The position numbers and the translations under genes were made by a program. Below the pieces are notes generated by a model. That model was given only the letters and a program-made list of their open reading frames with translations, did no database searches and had not been told where the DNA came from. From Pareuzebyella sediminis (lineage in GTDB: Bacteria; Bacteroidota; Bacteroidia; Flavobacteriales; Flavobacteriaceae): DNA of 64,000 nt. How positions within the stretch are numbered: position 1 is the first letter of the stretch; each line of letters starts with the position of its first letter. The stretch covers positions 62,001 through 126,000 of the forward strand of contig NZ_VTZS01000006.1 of the NCBI RefSeq assembly GCF_008367235.1, given 5' to 3'. This document shows positions 1-9,414 of the stretch, piece after piece.

Positions 1-2
1 AA

Positions 3-596
3 GGCGACGAAGGTATTTTTTATTTTGAGAACAAAGGAGCAGGACTTTTTGAAGAAAAACGTCTTCTTACTTTTTCACCACTCAACGGCAGCCAGAATTT
101 TGAGCTTGTTGACCTCAACAATGATGGATTTGATGATATCGTTTACGTATGCGGAGACAATGCCGATAAAACCCCCATTTTGAAAGAATATCATGGCATA
201 TATCTTTTCCTAAACGATGGAAAACTAAACTTCGAACAGGCCTATTTTTTTCCGCTTAACGGTGCTTATAAGGCCATACCTGAAGACTTTGATGGTGACG
301 GTGACATCGACATCGCTTCCATCTCATTTTTCCCCGATTATCGGAACCATCCCGAGGAAAGCTTTGTATATCTAGAAAATATGGGAAATCTGACTTTCAG
401 GCCCTACTCTTTTGCTGAATCGAACAAGGGACGTTGGATCGTGATGGATGCCGGCGATATCGACAGTGATGGTGATATCGATCTGGCCTTAGGTTCTTTT
501 GTCTATTTTTTGGCTAAGGACGATACCACCGGATTGAGCAAGAGGTGGCTTACGGAAAGCCCATCGGTAATCCTCTTGGAGAACACTACAAAGTAG
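3..596 (+). CDS. FG-GAP/VCBS repeat protein, 3' part only
   Basis: The reading frame is open from the first bases of the window to a TAG at 594-596, so only the C-terminal ~197 residues are seen. At least three calcium-binding-like FG-GAP/VCBS repeats are visible, with cores DLNNDGFDDI, DFDGDGDIDI and DIDSDGDIDL. Such repeats form integrin-like beta-propellers in exported proteins. In Bacteroidota they are common in surface or periplasmic proteins linked to carbohydrate or protein binding. The visible part ends shortly after the last repeat, with no T9SS sorting domain and no anchor, so any export signal must lie upstream of the window. The molecular partner cannot be told from this fragment. 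Confidence 0.85.
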   Translation, partial: GDEGIFYFENKGAGLFEEKRLLTFSPLNGSQNFELVDLNNDGFDDIVYVCGDNADKTPILKEYHGIYLFLNDGKLNFEQAYFFPLNGAYKAIPEDFDGDGDIDIASISFFPDYRNHPEESFVYLENMGNLTFRPYSFAESNKGRWIVMDAGDIDSDGDIDLALGSFVYFLAKDDTTGLSKRWLTESPSVILLENTTK

Positions 597-647
597 GAAA
601 TGTTTTTTTTCACCCACTATTCTGGAATACCCCTTTTTTAAAGAATT

Positions 648-1142
648 TTATTGGTCCTCTATCGGGGAAAGCTTGAAAATACGCTTCATCTTCAACCACT
701 TTTCGCCCGAGGAGGCATTCGGATCGGAAGCTTGATATTTGCTCATAAACGCTTCCCATTCCGATTGTCTGGGCAAATCCGCCAATTTTCCCATTTGTTG
801 ATCAAAATCAAAATCCGCAGGTGTTGTGAGAATCATAACCAATAAGGTGCCTGACCGATAAATCTCCGAATCGATAACCCCCACTTTCTTTATGCCATCG
901 ACCACCTCTTTCCAAATATTTTGCGGTTGATGCATTTTTTCATACTCCGCGATCAGATCAGGGTCGTCGTTCAATTCCAGGGTCAAGCAATACCGCTTTG
1001 TATTTTCAGGCTGTGGTGCTTGAAGGTAACCTCGGTCTTGGGAATCGGTTTGCTGCGCTATACCAGAAATGGGCAGCCCAAATAAAAATAGGGTTCCTAG
1101 TAAGATGACTCTCAATTTCATATTGATATTTTTCATTCTCAT
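648..1142 (-). CDS. Secreted L-rhamnose mutarotase (RhaM)-like protein
   Basis: 164 residues with an N-terminal signal peptide (basic n-region, hydrophobic stretch about 10-27, then AQQ). The rest matches the RhaM/DUF718 alpha+beta barrel family: KRYCLTLELNDDP opens the domain, followed by a His (KMHQPQNIW, position equivalent to the HxxxW region of RhaM) and EIYRSGTLLVMI. RhaM enzymes interconvert alpha and beta anomers of 6-deoxysugars such as L-rhamnose. Most are cytoplasmic; export to the periplasm is unusual for the family but occurs in Bacteroidota glycan loci. An internal Met at residue 8 is an equally good start. It sits next to the large sugar-catabolism region, which fits a sugar role. 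The exact sugar is unknown. Confidence 0.75.
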   Translation of the reverse strand: MRMKNINMKLRVILLGTLFLFGLPISGIAQQTDSQDRGYLQAPQPENTKRYCLTLELNDDPDLIAEYEKMHQPQNIWKEVVDGIKKVGVIDSEIYRSGTLLVMILTTPADFDFDQQMGKLADLPRQSEWEAFMSKYQASDPNASSGEKWLKMKRIFKLSPIEDQ

Positions 1143-1233
1143 GCTGTCTTGTTTTCAATACTGAATTTATATAAAAATCCTTAAAGAGAATGTACTAAAT
1201 CAAAATTCATAGAACATCTCGAAGTTTTTGCTG

Positions 1234-1860
1234 CTATGAAATATTTTTGACAGATGCTTTTGTTTTGTGCTTTATCCATTGGTTTAGTTTCGGTTGCACA
1301 ATCCAAATACCAATAAAATAAAACCAAAGTAAAAAAAATTCACCGATAATTTCTCCAAATCGTACTTCCCGCCCTAGCTGAACGGTCTTATATGTTTTGG
1401 CCGAGAAGTAAATCACGTAGAACATACAGAGGCTACTGATTACATGAAGGAAAAAAATCAAGATAGCCCCATACCCAAATACCAAGGAAAAAGATAGATT
1501 TCCATTGGCAAAAAAGTCGGTGGTACCCAGACCAATGAATAAAGCCATCCCTAGCATATAAACCAACGGAATAAAGAATAAGATTTTAAACTTGGTCACC
1601 TTCCTATGAACTTCTTCTGGCACATATTTTTGCAGGCCCATGGCTATGGACCATAACCATCCAAAATAAAAACTGGAAACAAGAAAAATAATCAATGCTG
1701 TGAACCTGAACCATAAGGTCGTTATCATGATATCTTGCGCCCCTTCTTTACCGAAATTGAAGGCGGTAAATGCGAAAGCAAATAATTGCGATATAAGGGG
1801 TAGGCCGATCATCAGCAAGAACAATTGCCAGTGCTTGGCACTTAAAAATCTATACACCAT
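1234..1860 (-). CDS. Multi-pass membrane protein of unknown function
   Basis: 208 residues, not recognised. Five hydrophobic segments are visible, at roughly residues 12-32, 50-72, 92-112, 122-150 and 172-190, with a short charged C-terminus. No catalytic motif could be identified. It lies 6 bp downstream of the PH-domain membrane protein on the same strand, so the two are probably co-transcribed and may act together at the inner membrane. Function is not inferred. Confidence 0.65.
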   Translation of the reverse strand: MVYRFLSAKHWQLFLLMIGLPLISQLFAFAFTAFNFGKEGAQDIMITTLWFRFTALIIFLVSSFYFGWLWSIAMGLQKYVPEEVHRKVTKFKILFFIPLVYMLGMALFIGLGTTDFFANGNLSFSLVFGYGAILIFFLHVISSLCMFYVIYFSAKTYKTVQLGREVRFGEIIGEFFLLWFYFIGIWIVQPKLNQWIKHKTKASVKNIS

Positions 1861-1866
1861 ACCACG

Positions 1867-2274
1867 TTATTTTTGAAAAGTTTCAATCTTCGGATTTACA
1901 CGAAGCATCTCTTCTATAAATTCTTTTTTGTTCTTAGGAGAAATCACCACGGCCTTATTTGTACTCCAGTTGACCTCGATTCGATCCAAAGAAAGCGCCG
2001 GAGCACTTAATAATGATCGGGTCTCCCTGATAGTATGAACTTGGTTAATATCGATCTTCTTGTTGACCAAAAAGCCTGCCCGAACCTTTAAAAAATGGCC
2101 ATCGATAACGTAATAGGTTTGTGAATAGAGATAAAGTATAAAGATCAGGGCTGCCAAATTAATGAAAACCCCAGGCCAATTAGGCGGTGTGATTATAGGG
2201 ATTGTGCTACCGACCAACACCAACAATATAAGGGCCAATAAACCAAAACTTATTTTAGAAGGATACTTTTTCAT
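1867..2274 (-). CDS. Bacterial PH domain membrane protein
   Basis: 135 residues. Two hydrophobic segments (about 9-29 and 34-52) are followed by a small domain with the pattern YYVIDGHFLKVRAGF, IDINQVHTIRETRSLLSAPALS and LDRIEVNW, typical of the bPH_6 (PF06713-like) family. The family binds no known ligand and its role is unclear. I chose the ATG at 2274 because the alternative three codons upstream is a TTG. It precedes the membrane protein gene by 6 bp, suggesting a two-gene unit. Confidence 0.7.
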   Translation of the reverse strand: MKKYPSKISFGLLALILLVLVGSTIPIITPPNWPGVFINLAALIFILYLYSQTYYVIDGHFLKVRAGFLVNKKIDINQVHTIRETRSLLSAPALSLDRIEVNWSTNKAVVISPKNKKEFIEEMLRVNPKIETFQK

Positions 2275-2428
2275 CTCGTACAACTCCTCATTTTCCCTAT
2301 GATTTATCTATGTCATGATGCGTGACCTGTTCGTCCATCTAAACCATCTTTTTCGATTAGAACACTACGATTTTATCTTCACCGACGAAAATTGATGTAA
2401 TATAAAGTCCTTCTAAAAGCCCTATTCC

Positions 2429-3289
2429 CTAACGTTCGGTCCTCTTAAGATAGCTGATAAGTTTTTCAGGTTCATCAGTTTGAATGCCATCAGTTCTCCA
2501 AAGCATAATTTTTTGCCACTCGCTTTCAGAGGCCATATCGTCATCGGTAAAGACCTTTGTGCCTTTCCTATGGCATCTGTTTACGAAACTTTGACTTAAG
2601 TTACCCATATCGGTCGCCACTACCCTAGGGTCAAGACTATCGATGATAGTGGATAGATTTTTTTCCTTACCGGGATCGGGCATTATTATACAGTCTTCAC
2701 ATTGGTCTTGCAACATGTCAATTTCCCTCATGTAAGCTGCTGGAATGTACCACACTATGTTTTTAACCATCCCATAATCCCTGATTATTTCCAACTGCTT
2801 TTCAATATCGGGCTCTTTCAAGTCGAGATAGATACCGATACGGCCCCGACATAGTTCCAGTATGTCCTCGAAAGTCGGAATAAATTCATCGCTAGTGGAT
2901 CCGTCCGGATTCTTCAGGGTTGTACTTTGAAGCTGTGAAAGATTTAATTCATTGACCTTTCCCGTCTTTCCTTCAAAATAAGCATCGATGGTTTCGTTAT
3001 GCACACTGACAAATCTTTCATCTTTGGTCTTTCTTAGATCTATTTCTACAAAATCGCATCCCAATTCAATGGCCTTTTCATAAGCCGCTAGAGAATTTTC
3101 AGGATAACTGTCGTGCACACCTCTATGTGCAATCACGTAGGTAGTGCCATTTTTGGGGCTTGGAAATTTGTCTTGACTATTGATACGTCCCATACACATA
3201 ACACCCATCATAAAACCGATCAGTGACCCATACACCTTGAAGGGGCATTTTGGTAAAAAGCCCATGAGCCTGTGATATTCCGAAACCAT
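2429..3289 (-). CDS. Glycerophosphodiester phosphodiesterase family protein
   Basis: 286 residues from the ATG at 3289; a GTG four codons upstream is also possible. The GDPD TIM-barrel signature is clear: AHRGVHDSYPENS, then EIDLRKTKD and SVHNETID, and LDLK further on. These supply the catalytic HR...E.D...H set, though HNETID replaces the usual HD..L.R, so metal or substrate preference may differ. The family hydrolyses glycerophosphodiesters to glycerol 3-phosphate and an alcohol; some Bacteroidota members act on other phosphodiesters. The N-terminus is hydrophobic (about 20-37) and resembles a membrane anchor or signal sequence, so a periplasmic site is likely. It follows a Tat-type oxidoreductase gene on the same strand with a gap of 73 bp. 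Confidence 0.8.
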   Translation of the reverse strand: MVSEYHRLMGFLPKCPFKVYGSLIGFMMGVMCMGRINSQDKFPSPKNGTTYVIAHRGVHDSYPENSLAAYEKAIELGCDFVEIDLRKTKDERFVSVHNETIDAYFEGKTGKVNELNLSQLQSTTLKNPDGSTSDEFIPTFEDILELCRGRIGIYLDLKEPDIEKQLEIIRDYGMVKNIVWYIPAAYMREIDMLQDQCEDCIIMPDPGKEKNLSTIIDSLDPRVVATDMGNLSQSFVNRCHRKGTKVFTDDDMASESEWQKIMLWRTDGIQTDEPEKLISYLKRTER

Positions 3290-3362
3290 TATATAGAACA
3301 CATTTTAACTCACAAAGCGCCTCGAGGCTTTCATTGAACCTAAATCGATACCAATTCTACGT

Positions 3363-4850
3363 TTAAACGGTTTTGGGCACCTCAAATCCTCTTCTATAGT
3401 CCCTTGTCAGCATTGCGGTGGCTTCCTTATCCTTTACGAACGAATCTTCATTTTCGTCAATTTTCACTTCACGGCCCAATCGATACGAAATATTCGCGAT
3501 TAATGGTAAGATGCTCGACCGATGCCCCGAGACAATATCTGAGGTAAGTTCAGAGCGATCATTATTGCGTATGGCCGATACAAAATTACTGAAAATGGCC
3601 TCTCCGCCCCCGCCTCCGGTAAGATCCATAGGATCATAGGAATCGTCCTTTTCCCCCGATGTGGGACCGGCCTCGTTATTTCTTCCAAAAAAGGTCTGCC
3701 AGTTTCCTCCGGCATCGATTTGCATCCATCCTTCGGTTCCCAAAACAATGACCCCTATTTTCACGGGTGATGCAGCTTTGGAGGCAGAAATTTTCCCATT
3801 ACCCGATATATCGATATCGGGTAAGAGCACGCCTTCGGGATTCGTGTAAATACCGCGGGTACCGAATTCTAAAATCTTACCATCGGCATATTCAAAAACG
3901 GACGTTTGGGTATTGGGCGTCTCCTGTGCCGAATTATCGTAGGCAAAATAACCGCCGATCGAATTGACCCTGACCGGAAGTTCTTCTTTACCAAGGGCCC
4001 ATCGGGCTACGTCAAACTGGTGCGGCCCTTGATTGCCGGTATCCCCATTGCCATAATCCCAGAACCAGTGCCAATTGTAATGAAAGCGGTTTCTATTAAA
4101 TGGGCGCTCCGGAGCGGGCCCTAACCACATGTCGTAGTGTACCTTTTTCAAATACTCTTCAGTATACGCAGGTTCATAACGCTCCGTTTCAAGGTTGAGC
4201 CTGAATTTTTCGCCTGGCTTCATGGGGCCGTCGGGGTATTTACCTATGTTCGGCCTTGGCTTAAAGCACAAGCCACGTGTCATATATACCTCCCCTAACT
4301 TTCCTTCGCGAATAAACTTCATAGCACGAATGGTATTGGCTATCGATCTGTTTTGAAAGCCGACCTGTACCAATACATTATATTTTTCCGAGGCTTCTAT
4401 CATTTTTCTCCCTTCAAAAACATTATGGGTCGAGGGTTTTTCTACATAGACATGCTTGCCCGATTGTGCGGCCCAAATGGTCGAAAGCGCGTGCCAATGG
4501 TTAGGCGCTGCTACGGAAACGGCATCTATTTCCTTATCATCGAAGACGCGCCGCATATCCCATTCCGTTTGAGGACGATAACCAGCAAATTGCTCTACCT
4601 CGTCAAGACGTTCTTTGAATAGGTTCTCATCGATATCGACCAAGTACTTGAGGTGAACATCCTTCATTTTACCAAAATTATCGATATGGCTTCCTCCCCT
4701 CCCCCTAATGCCTATAACGGCCATTTGAAGCCTGTCGTTCGCCCCAAGTATTCGGCCATAGGAAAGGGCACTGGTGGAAAGAAATGAAGCTCCTACGAGG
4801 CCCGCCGAACCAGTTTTTACAAATTTTCTTCGTGTGATTTTTTGTTTCAT
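3363..4850 (-). CDS. Tat-type secreted Gfo/Idh/MocA family oxidoreductase
   Basis: 495 residues. The N-terminus carries a twin-arginine signal (TRRKFVKTG followed by a hydrophobic stretch to about residue 32). A Rossmann NAD(P)-binding start AVIGIRGRGG follows, then the family motif EKPSTHNVFEGRK, whose Lys normally helps catalysis, and a long substrate domain with GNQGPHQFDVARW. Tat export lets the enzyme fold around its nucleotide before export. Members oxidise or epimerise sugar hydroxyls; secreted versions include GH109-type NAD-dependent glycosidases, so a lyase-like glycosidase mechanism is possible. It lies upstream of the phosphodiesterase gene and about 290 bp from the metallophosphoesterase gene on the same strand. 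Confidence 0.85.
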   Translation of the reverse strand: MKQKITRRKFVKTGSAGLVGASFLSTSALSYGRILGANDRLQMAVIGIRGRGGSHIDNFGKMKDVHLKYLVDIDENLFKERLDEVEQFAGYRPQTEWDMRRVFDDKEIDAVSVAAPNHWHALSTIWAAQSGKHVYVEKPSTHNVFEGRKMIEASEKYNVLVQVGFQNRSIANTIRAMKFIREGKLGEVYMTRGLCFKPRPNIGKYPDGPMKPGEKFRLNLETERYEPAYTEEYLKKVHYDMWLGPAPERPFNRNRFHYNWHWFWDYGNGDTGNQGPHQFDVARWALGKEELPVRVNSIGGYFAYDNSAQETPNTQTSVFEYADGKILEFGTRGIYTNPEGVLLPDIDISGNGKISASKAASPVKIGVIVLGTEGWMQIDAGGNWQTFFGRNNEAGPTSGEKDDSYDPMDLTGGGGGEAIFSNFVSAIRNNDRSELTSDIVSGHRSSILPLIANISYRLGREVKIDENEDSFVKDKEATAMLTRDYRRGFEVPKTV

Positions 4851-5141
4851 GGGTCTAATTTTAGTAATTATTTCTACTGGGTTATGCCATCCTTAATGAA
4901 GGTTCCCTACAAAAGAATCCAAAATATTGTTTCGATGCTTCAACAATTTTGCTCTTTTCACATTAAGATTTGATATCAAGGTTCTCTACTAGCGTGTTGT
5001 AATCAAACCAAAGGCTCGATAGCCCTACTTTATCAAAATCGTTCCGTGTTCTATGCCGATATACCTTCTCGGGATTACCTAAATTACAATGTAATTTTCC
5101 AAAAAGAAAAAAAGAATGCCGATTCCTGAGCAAACTTCCTT

Positions 5142-6107
5142 TTACTTTTCTTTGGGTATACCTATTTTCAACCTTTCAGCCTCCCAGCCATGGTCGATAT
5201 ATTCCCAAGAAAAGGTATCACCACTCACCTTTATCTTCATGAATCCCTCTTTGGTATTGTGGCGCCTTCCTTTCCATCCATTCCCTGCAATAGATCCGCC
5301 TGTTAGAAACTGTACACGGTCATTGGCATTACCGTATTCTTTCCAATGAATATGTCCCTGGAGCACTACCTTCAGGTTATGGTCCTTGAATATTTCGAAT
5401 ACTTCAAAGTTATTTTCAACCGTTCTGGAACCTTCCTTTCCATTCAGTTGTGAAAACGTGCAAAGCATGGGTATGTGAGTGGTGATCACTATAGGGGTAC
5501 TGCGGTCTACCTTTTTTAGATGATTGCGTAACCATTGGAGTTGTTCTTTGTGAAAAAAGCCTTTATATCTTTTATTGTCGGTTACGTCTAGGGAGTTCAG
5601 GGTAATAAAATGCCATCCTTTATGATCAAAAGCATAGTAGGTCTTTCCAAAATAGCGTTCCCACATACCATACTTATAATCGGGATGGCTTTCATCTTCG
5701 GGACTTTCTTCATAAATACCAAAAAGATCGTGATTTCCGATGCAGTTATAGACCGGCATTTGAAAACCTTTGCTCATTTCAGTGTATAATTTGAACAAGG
5801 TATCGCTCCTTTCAAAATTTCCACGCATCACATCATAGACCAGATCTCCACCGGTTATGACAAAATCGGGTGAAAGTTCATTGGCTTTATCGATGGCCAT
5901 TTGAAAACCAAGGGGAGCATTCATTTCAGGTTTTATATGGATGTCGGTCATAAATACAAATTCGAAGGAATTCTCCGGATCGCTCTTGTCTTTTTGCCGT
6001 TGCTCGGCATGGCTTGAAATAGACAAAAAAGGCACGGCTGCAGTGGCGAGGGTCGACCGAACCAAAAATTTTCTTCTCCCTAACTCCATTTGATTTTTAT
6101 CTTTCAT
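5142..6107 (-). CDS. Tat-type metallophosphoesterase (calcineurin-like)
   Basis: 321 residues. A twin-arginine-like signal (GRRKFLV plus hydrophobic segment ending SSHA) precedes a calcineurin-like phosphoesterase core. All five metal-binding blocks are present: DIH (55-57), GGD (86-88), GNHD, TTHIP and GHIH. Such enzymes hydrolyse phosphomonoesters or diesters using two metal ions. The start codon overlaps the end of the preceding glycosidase-like gene by 11 bp, so translation is probably coupled. A Met at residue 7 is an alternative start. The substrate is unknown; the setting suggests a phosphorylated or phosphodiester-bearing glycan component. Confidence 0.85.
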   Translation of the reverse strand: MKDKNQMELGRRKFLVRSTLATAAVPFLSISSHAEQRQKDKSDPENSFEFVFMTDIHIKPEMNAPLGFQMAIDKANELSPDFVITGGDLVYDVMRGNFERSDTLFKLYTEMSKGFQMPVYNCIGNHDLFGIYEESPEDESHPDYKYGMWERYFGKTYYAFDHKGWHFITLNSLDVTDNKRYKGFFHKEQLQWLRNHLKKVDRSTPIVITTHIPMLCTFSQLNGKEGSRTVENNFEVFEIFKDHNLKVVLQGHIHWKEYGNANDRVQFLTGGSIAGNGWKGRRHNTKEGFMKIKVSGDTFSWEYIDHGWEAERLKIGIPKEK

Positions 6108-8541
6108 TTTTCAATGTAGTATTTAGAATCCATACCTCTGAGACTTGTGCGCCCCGTTCTCCTTCACCACAACTAAATTCAAATTGTACCGTGCCGTCTT
6201 CGGTCGCTGCTTGCGGAATGGCAAACTCGTAGATCGGTTGTCTTCCGGTCTCCATAAAGTCGTGAATAACGAGATTATCGGCGGTAAGCTGCATTTTCGA
6301 TCGAAAACGTCCTGTGTAGGCTACCCGGATACTATAGCTATTTTTCGGGTTCAGATCATCATACCTAATCTGTAAGGGCTGATCGTACAAGGTAGTAATC
6401 TGTTTCATCCAAGCTAAAGGAACCGCTTGCCCTTCGAAACCCTTTGCTGTAATCTCGTGTACCCATTCTTCCCCTAGTATACCCACTCCAAAGCTGACCC
6501 TCGGTGAGGACAGGTTTCCCGGGTCTTCACCTTGAGACCGGTCTACGACGATACGCTTCCAGCTTCTGGGCGATCCGAAATTATCATAAAATCCTCCTGG
6601 CCCTGGATCTGTACGTTTCAATATACGATCAATGGCCTTGAGTCTTATTTTTTCATCGCTCATCGTTTCAATAGCTTCCAACTCATGTATTATCCAAGGC
6701 GCATCGTTCAAAGGCAGGTCAATATTATCGATAAAATTTCCCCTTCCCTCGGCCGCGGCATGCCTTCCTACCGTCAATTGTGCGCCTATACTCTCAAAAA
6801 GATCGTCGCCCAACTCGAGTATTTTTTCCTTCCAAAAGGTTTGAACCGGTTTTTCTTTGGCCAGCCTCAAGGTCTTTGTAGCTTCCATCACACTTTGACG
6901 TGAACCTATCCGCGCCGCGTTTTCCAAGTGTTCCCGGGCACGCCTTTCGAGTGCGGTTTCATACACCAATCTTCTATATTGATAGGCATCGAAGTAAGCC
7001 CGAAGCAGCCCCATTTGAAAACGAAAGTTATTCAAAACCTGTACTGGAGCTTGGGAAGCCATCTTTTGCCACTGTATTAGCGTGCGTTCCGTATTTTCAT
7101 TGGTCAATAAGCTTCCCTGTAAATTATGTTCCAAAGCCATAAGGCCTTGGGCCACACTTTCCGTAAAATCATAACCCATGAAAAAGCGGGCGTAGTCCCG
7201 TAAGGTCTCCATCACCGGGGTACTTGGATCCCAATCTTGGTCGCTCCAAACAAATTTATTAACATCATCGTTCGTACCCTCTGAATAACTGATACTTCCC
7301 TGAGCAAGCTCATCAAGGGCATTATGAATCATTTTCTCATCGTTAGGCCTAGGATTGATGCATTCACGACCCAGGGTTATGGCATACGCCAAATCCCATT
7401 TTGGAACAGGATATTGACTGCTTAGGCTATGGGTAATATCTGGATATCTTCGAATAGGAATCTCGGGGCCTACCCTTTCGCGAATGGTCTCAAGGGGTGT
7501 TTTTATCCAAGGACCGAACACAAGTCCCCCGAACCAGTCATAAGATTTGCCAACATGTCGGTAAAAGGCATCGTACCAGACATCGTTAGGTCTGAAAACT
7601 TGTGGTGAAACCCATATTTTAGCTCGAGGATGATAGGTGCGTAAAATTACCGCTTCTTTCTCGAGCCAAGCGAACAGCGTATCGGGATCCAAATCGCCCG
7701 GATCTCCGCCTGGAACGAATAGGGCATCCAATCTAGGAAGGGACTTAAAAACCTTGTGCCGTTCATTGATTTCTACCTGTACCGAGTCAGGATGCACATA
7801 ATCGGTTCCCATATTAGGATACCACATCCAGACATCCATACCATAGCTATCGGCAATACGTGATTGTTCACGTATCATTTCGATGGCCGGAATCTTCATG
7901 TGAACACTGCTAAAGTCATCATCGGTACGCGGTGGAACAATTTCAATGCTGTTCGCTCCAAAGATGGCCAAATCGCGAATGTATTGATCAAAACGGCCAA
8001 TGGTAAAAGCATCATAAGCATTCGTTTTAGGGCGATAACCCAACTGATGCCCTCGAATCGGGTATTTGGGGCTAGAAGCTACATTCAGGGTCAAGGGTAC
8101 CCGAATACCTTTACCATCAATTTCCATTTTTCGCAAGAGTTTACCGACACCATATAAAACCCCCCGGGCATCGAACCCTACGACCAGTACCGTATGGGTT
8201 ACACTATCTACTACCACCTTATATCCTTCGCTACCGATGCTCGCCATAGAGGCTACAAGCTCTTGATGTCTTTTCGGTATCTGTGTAAGCTGCCCATTTA
8301 GTGCCACGACTATTTTCGCCTCTTCTGCCGCACCCCAATGCCTCGAAAGAGGCAGTTTCACACCACTTCTCTTTGTTATCTCTTCACTGAGAACAGCAAT
8401 GGCTTTTGATATTAATGCATTATTCTTTTCTAAACAAACGATCTTTGCCTGGCTCAAATCAAGGGTTTGCGCATTCAAATGGACCGTGAAGAGCATACAT
8501 ATCAAAAGAAATCGAGATGTTCTTAGACCTTTTATATTCAT
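6097..8541 (-). CDS. Secreted glycosidase-like protein (GH20b/GH67-type N-domain plus barrel)
   Basis: 814 residues from the ATG at 8541, which gives a good signal peptide ending LNAQ; an in-frame ATG 72 bp upstream would overlap the aldolase gene and add a non-signal extension. Residues about 30-150 resemble the small domain preceding the barrel in GH20 and GH67 enzymes, including GVLYGVGKLLR. A barrel-like domain follows, with RGHQLGYR (163-170), FGANSIE (194-200), FVPGGDPG (275-282), RRYPDITH (364-371), TLGRE (389-393) and YSEGTNDDVNK (419-429). The C-terminal third is helical, then beta-rich. All these blocks recur in the lipoprotein at 16264-18624. The precise family and reaction are not recognised; a hydrolase acting on uronic acid or hexosamine linkages is a guess. 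Confidence 0.75.
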   Translation of the reverse strand: MNIKGLRTSRFLLICMLFTVHLNAQTLDLSQAKIVCLEKNNALISKAIAVLSEEITKRSGVKLPLSRHWGAAEEAKIVVALNGQLTQIPKRHQELVASMASIGSEGYKVVVDSVTHTVLVVGFDARGVLYGVGKLLRKMEIDGKGIRVPLTLNVASSPKYPIRGHQLGYRPKTNAYDAFTIGRFDQYIRDLAIFGANSIEIVPPRTDDDFSSVHMKIPAIEMIREQSRIADSYGMDVWMWYPNMGTDYVHPDSVQVEINERHKVFKSLPRLDALFVPGGDPGDLDPDTLFAWLEKEAVILRTYHPRAKIWVSPQVFRPNDVWYDAFYRHVGKSYDWFGGLVFGPWIKTPLETIRERVGPEIPIRRYPDITHSLSSQYPVPKWDLAYAITLGRECINPRPNDEKMIHNALDELAQGSISYSEGTNDDVNKFVWSDQDWDPSTPVMETLRDYARFFMGYDFTESVAQGLMALEHNLQGSLLTNENTERTLIQWQKMASQAPVQVLNNFRFQMGLLRAYFDAYQYRRLVYETALERRAREHLENAARIGSRQSVMEATKTLRLAKEKPVQTFWKEKILELGDDLFESIGAQLTVGRHAAAEGRGNFIDNIDLPLNDAPWIIHELEAIETMSDEKIRLKAIDRILKRTDPGPGGFYDNFGSPRSWKRIVVDRSQGEDPGNLSSPRVSFGVGILGEEWVHEITAKGFEGQAVPLAWMKQITTLYDQPLQIRYDDLNPKNSYSIRVAYTGRFRSKMQLTADNLVIHDFMETGRQPIYEFAIPQAATEDGTVQFEFSCGEGERGAQVSEVWILNTTLKNER

Positions 8542-8569
8542 TGCTTTGATGCATTCATTATCTCTAGGT

Positions 8570-9382
8570 TTATATCGCCAGGTTCGAATCTTTGTCTGGG
8601 CCGACCGTATCACCGATACCTTTCTTTATTTTGTAAAGGTCTTCCCTAAGTTTCTCCCTGAAAAGGAAGAGATCGGAGCTATGCAGAATAATATTGGCGC
8701 CTTTACCCGCCCACTCAATTTGCCTTTCGGTTCCCGAAGGGAAATGGATTCCCACCGCCTTATTGCAGTTTTTTACCATAGAAATAATTTTTTCTACGGT
8801 CTTCTTAAAATTTGGATGTTCGTATTGCTCCGGCAGCCCCATATTAATGGAGAGGTCATGAGGACCTATTATCACACCATCCAAACCTTCTACGGCAAGC
8901 ATATCATCTAAATTTTCAACAGCGGTAATACTTTCAATATTTATTAGACATATACTTCCTGCGTTATATTTTCGAAAATAGGTGCTAAGCTCGGGCGATA
9001 AAACCTCCCTACTTTCTAGTACCCTCGACAAGGCTTTCCCTTTCAAGGGTCTATATTTCGTAGCCCCGACCAATTGTCTTACCTGATCTACCTCTTCGAT
9101 GTACGGCGCCAACACCCCAAGGGCCCCGGCATCTCGAGCCATACACGCCAAAAAAGGGTCCGGACTTGATATTCTAACGATGGGCACCAGGCCCAGTGCA
9201 TCGTAAACTTGGCATAACTGGGTCAGTTCGTTTCTGTCGATAGGCAGATGCTCGGTATCGATGAATACAAAGTCGAGGTCGAGGTCTTTGACCCCTTTGG
9301 ACCAAATGGGCGACGTGGAAACGATACAGGTACCGTATATTTTCTCGCCTTGGTTCAGTAGTTGTAGTAGGTCGGTTCCCAT
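8570..9382 (-). CDS. HpcH/HpaI family aldolase
   Basis: 270 residues, no signal peptide, so cytoplasmic. Family features are FIDTEHLPIDR (normally D.EH), VRISSPD with the substrate-binding Arg, GVLAPYIEEVDQ, LINIES near the usual metal-binding Glu, and IIGPHDLS in place of the common GPADLS. These are class II, metal-dependent aldolases that split 2-keto-3-deoxy acids into pyruvate plus an aldehyde (for example lactaldehyde or tartronate semialdehyde). It lies 32 bp after the 2-hydroxyacid dehydrogenase gene on the same strand, which would suit reduction or oxidation of an aldolase product. The sugar acid cannot be named from sequence alone. Confidence 0.85.
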   Translation of the reverse strand: MGTDLLQLLNQGEKIYGTCIVSTSPIWSKGVKDLDLDFVFIDTEHLPIDRNELTQLCQVYDALGLVPIVRISSPDPFLACMARDAGALGVLAPYIEEVDQVRQLVGATKYRPLKGKALSRVLESREVLSPELSTYFRKYNAGSICLINIESITAVENLDDMLAVEGLDGVIIGPHDLSINMGLPEQYEHPNFKKTVEKIISMVKNCNKAVGIHFPSGTERQIEWAGKGANIILHSSDLFLFREKLREDLYKIKKGIGDTVGPDKDSNLAI

Positions 9383-9414
9383 AAATGATTTCCATCAGTA
9401 TTAGTAAAAATATC

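Noticed and set aside
3415-3640. Short plus-strand frames opposite the Tat-type oxidoreductase gene
   Set aside because: They lie antisense to a well-supported gene and have no family features.
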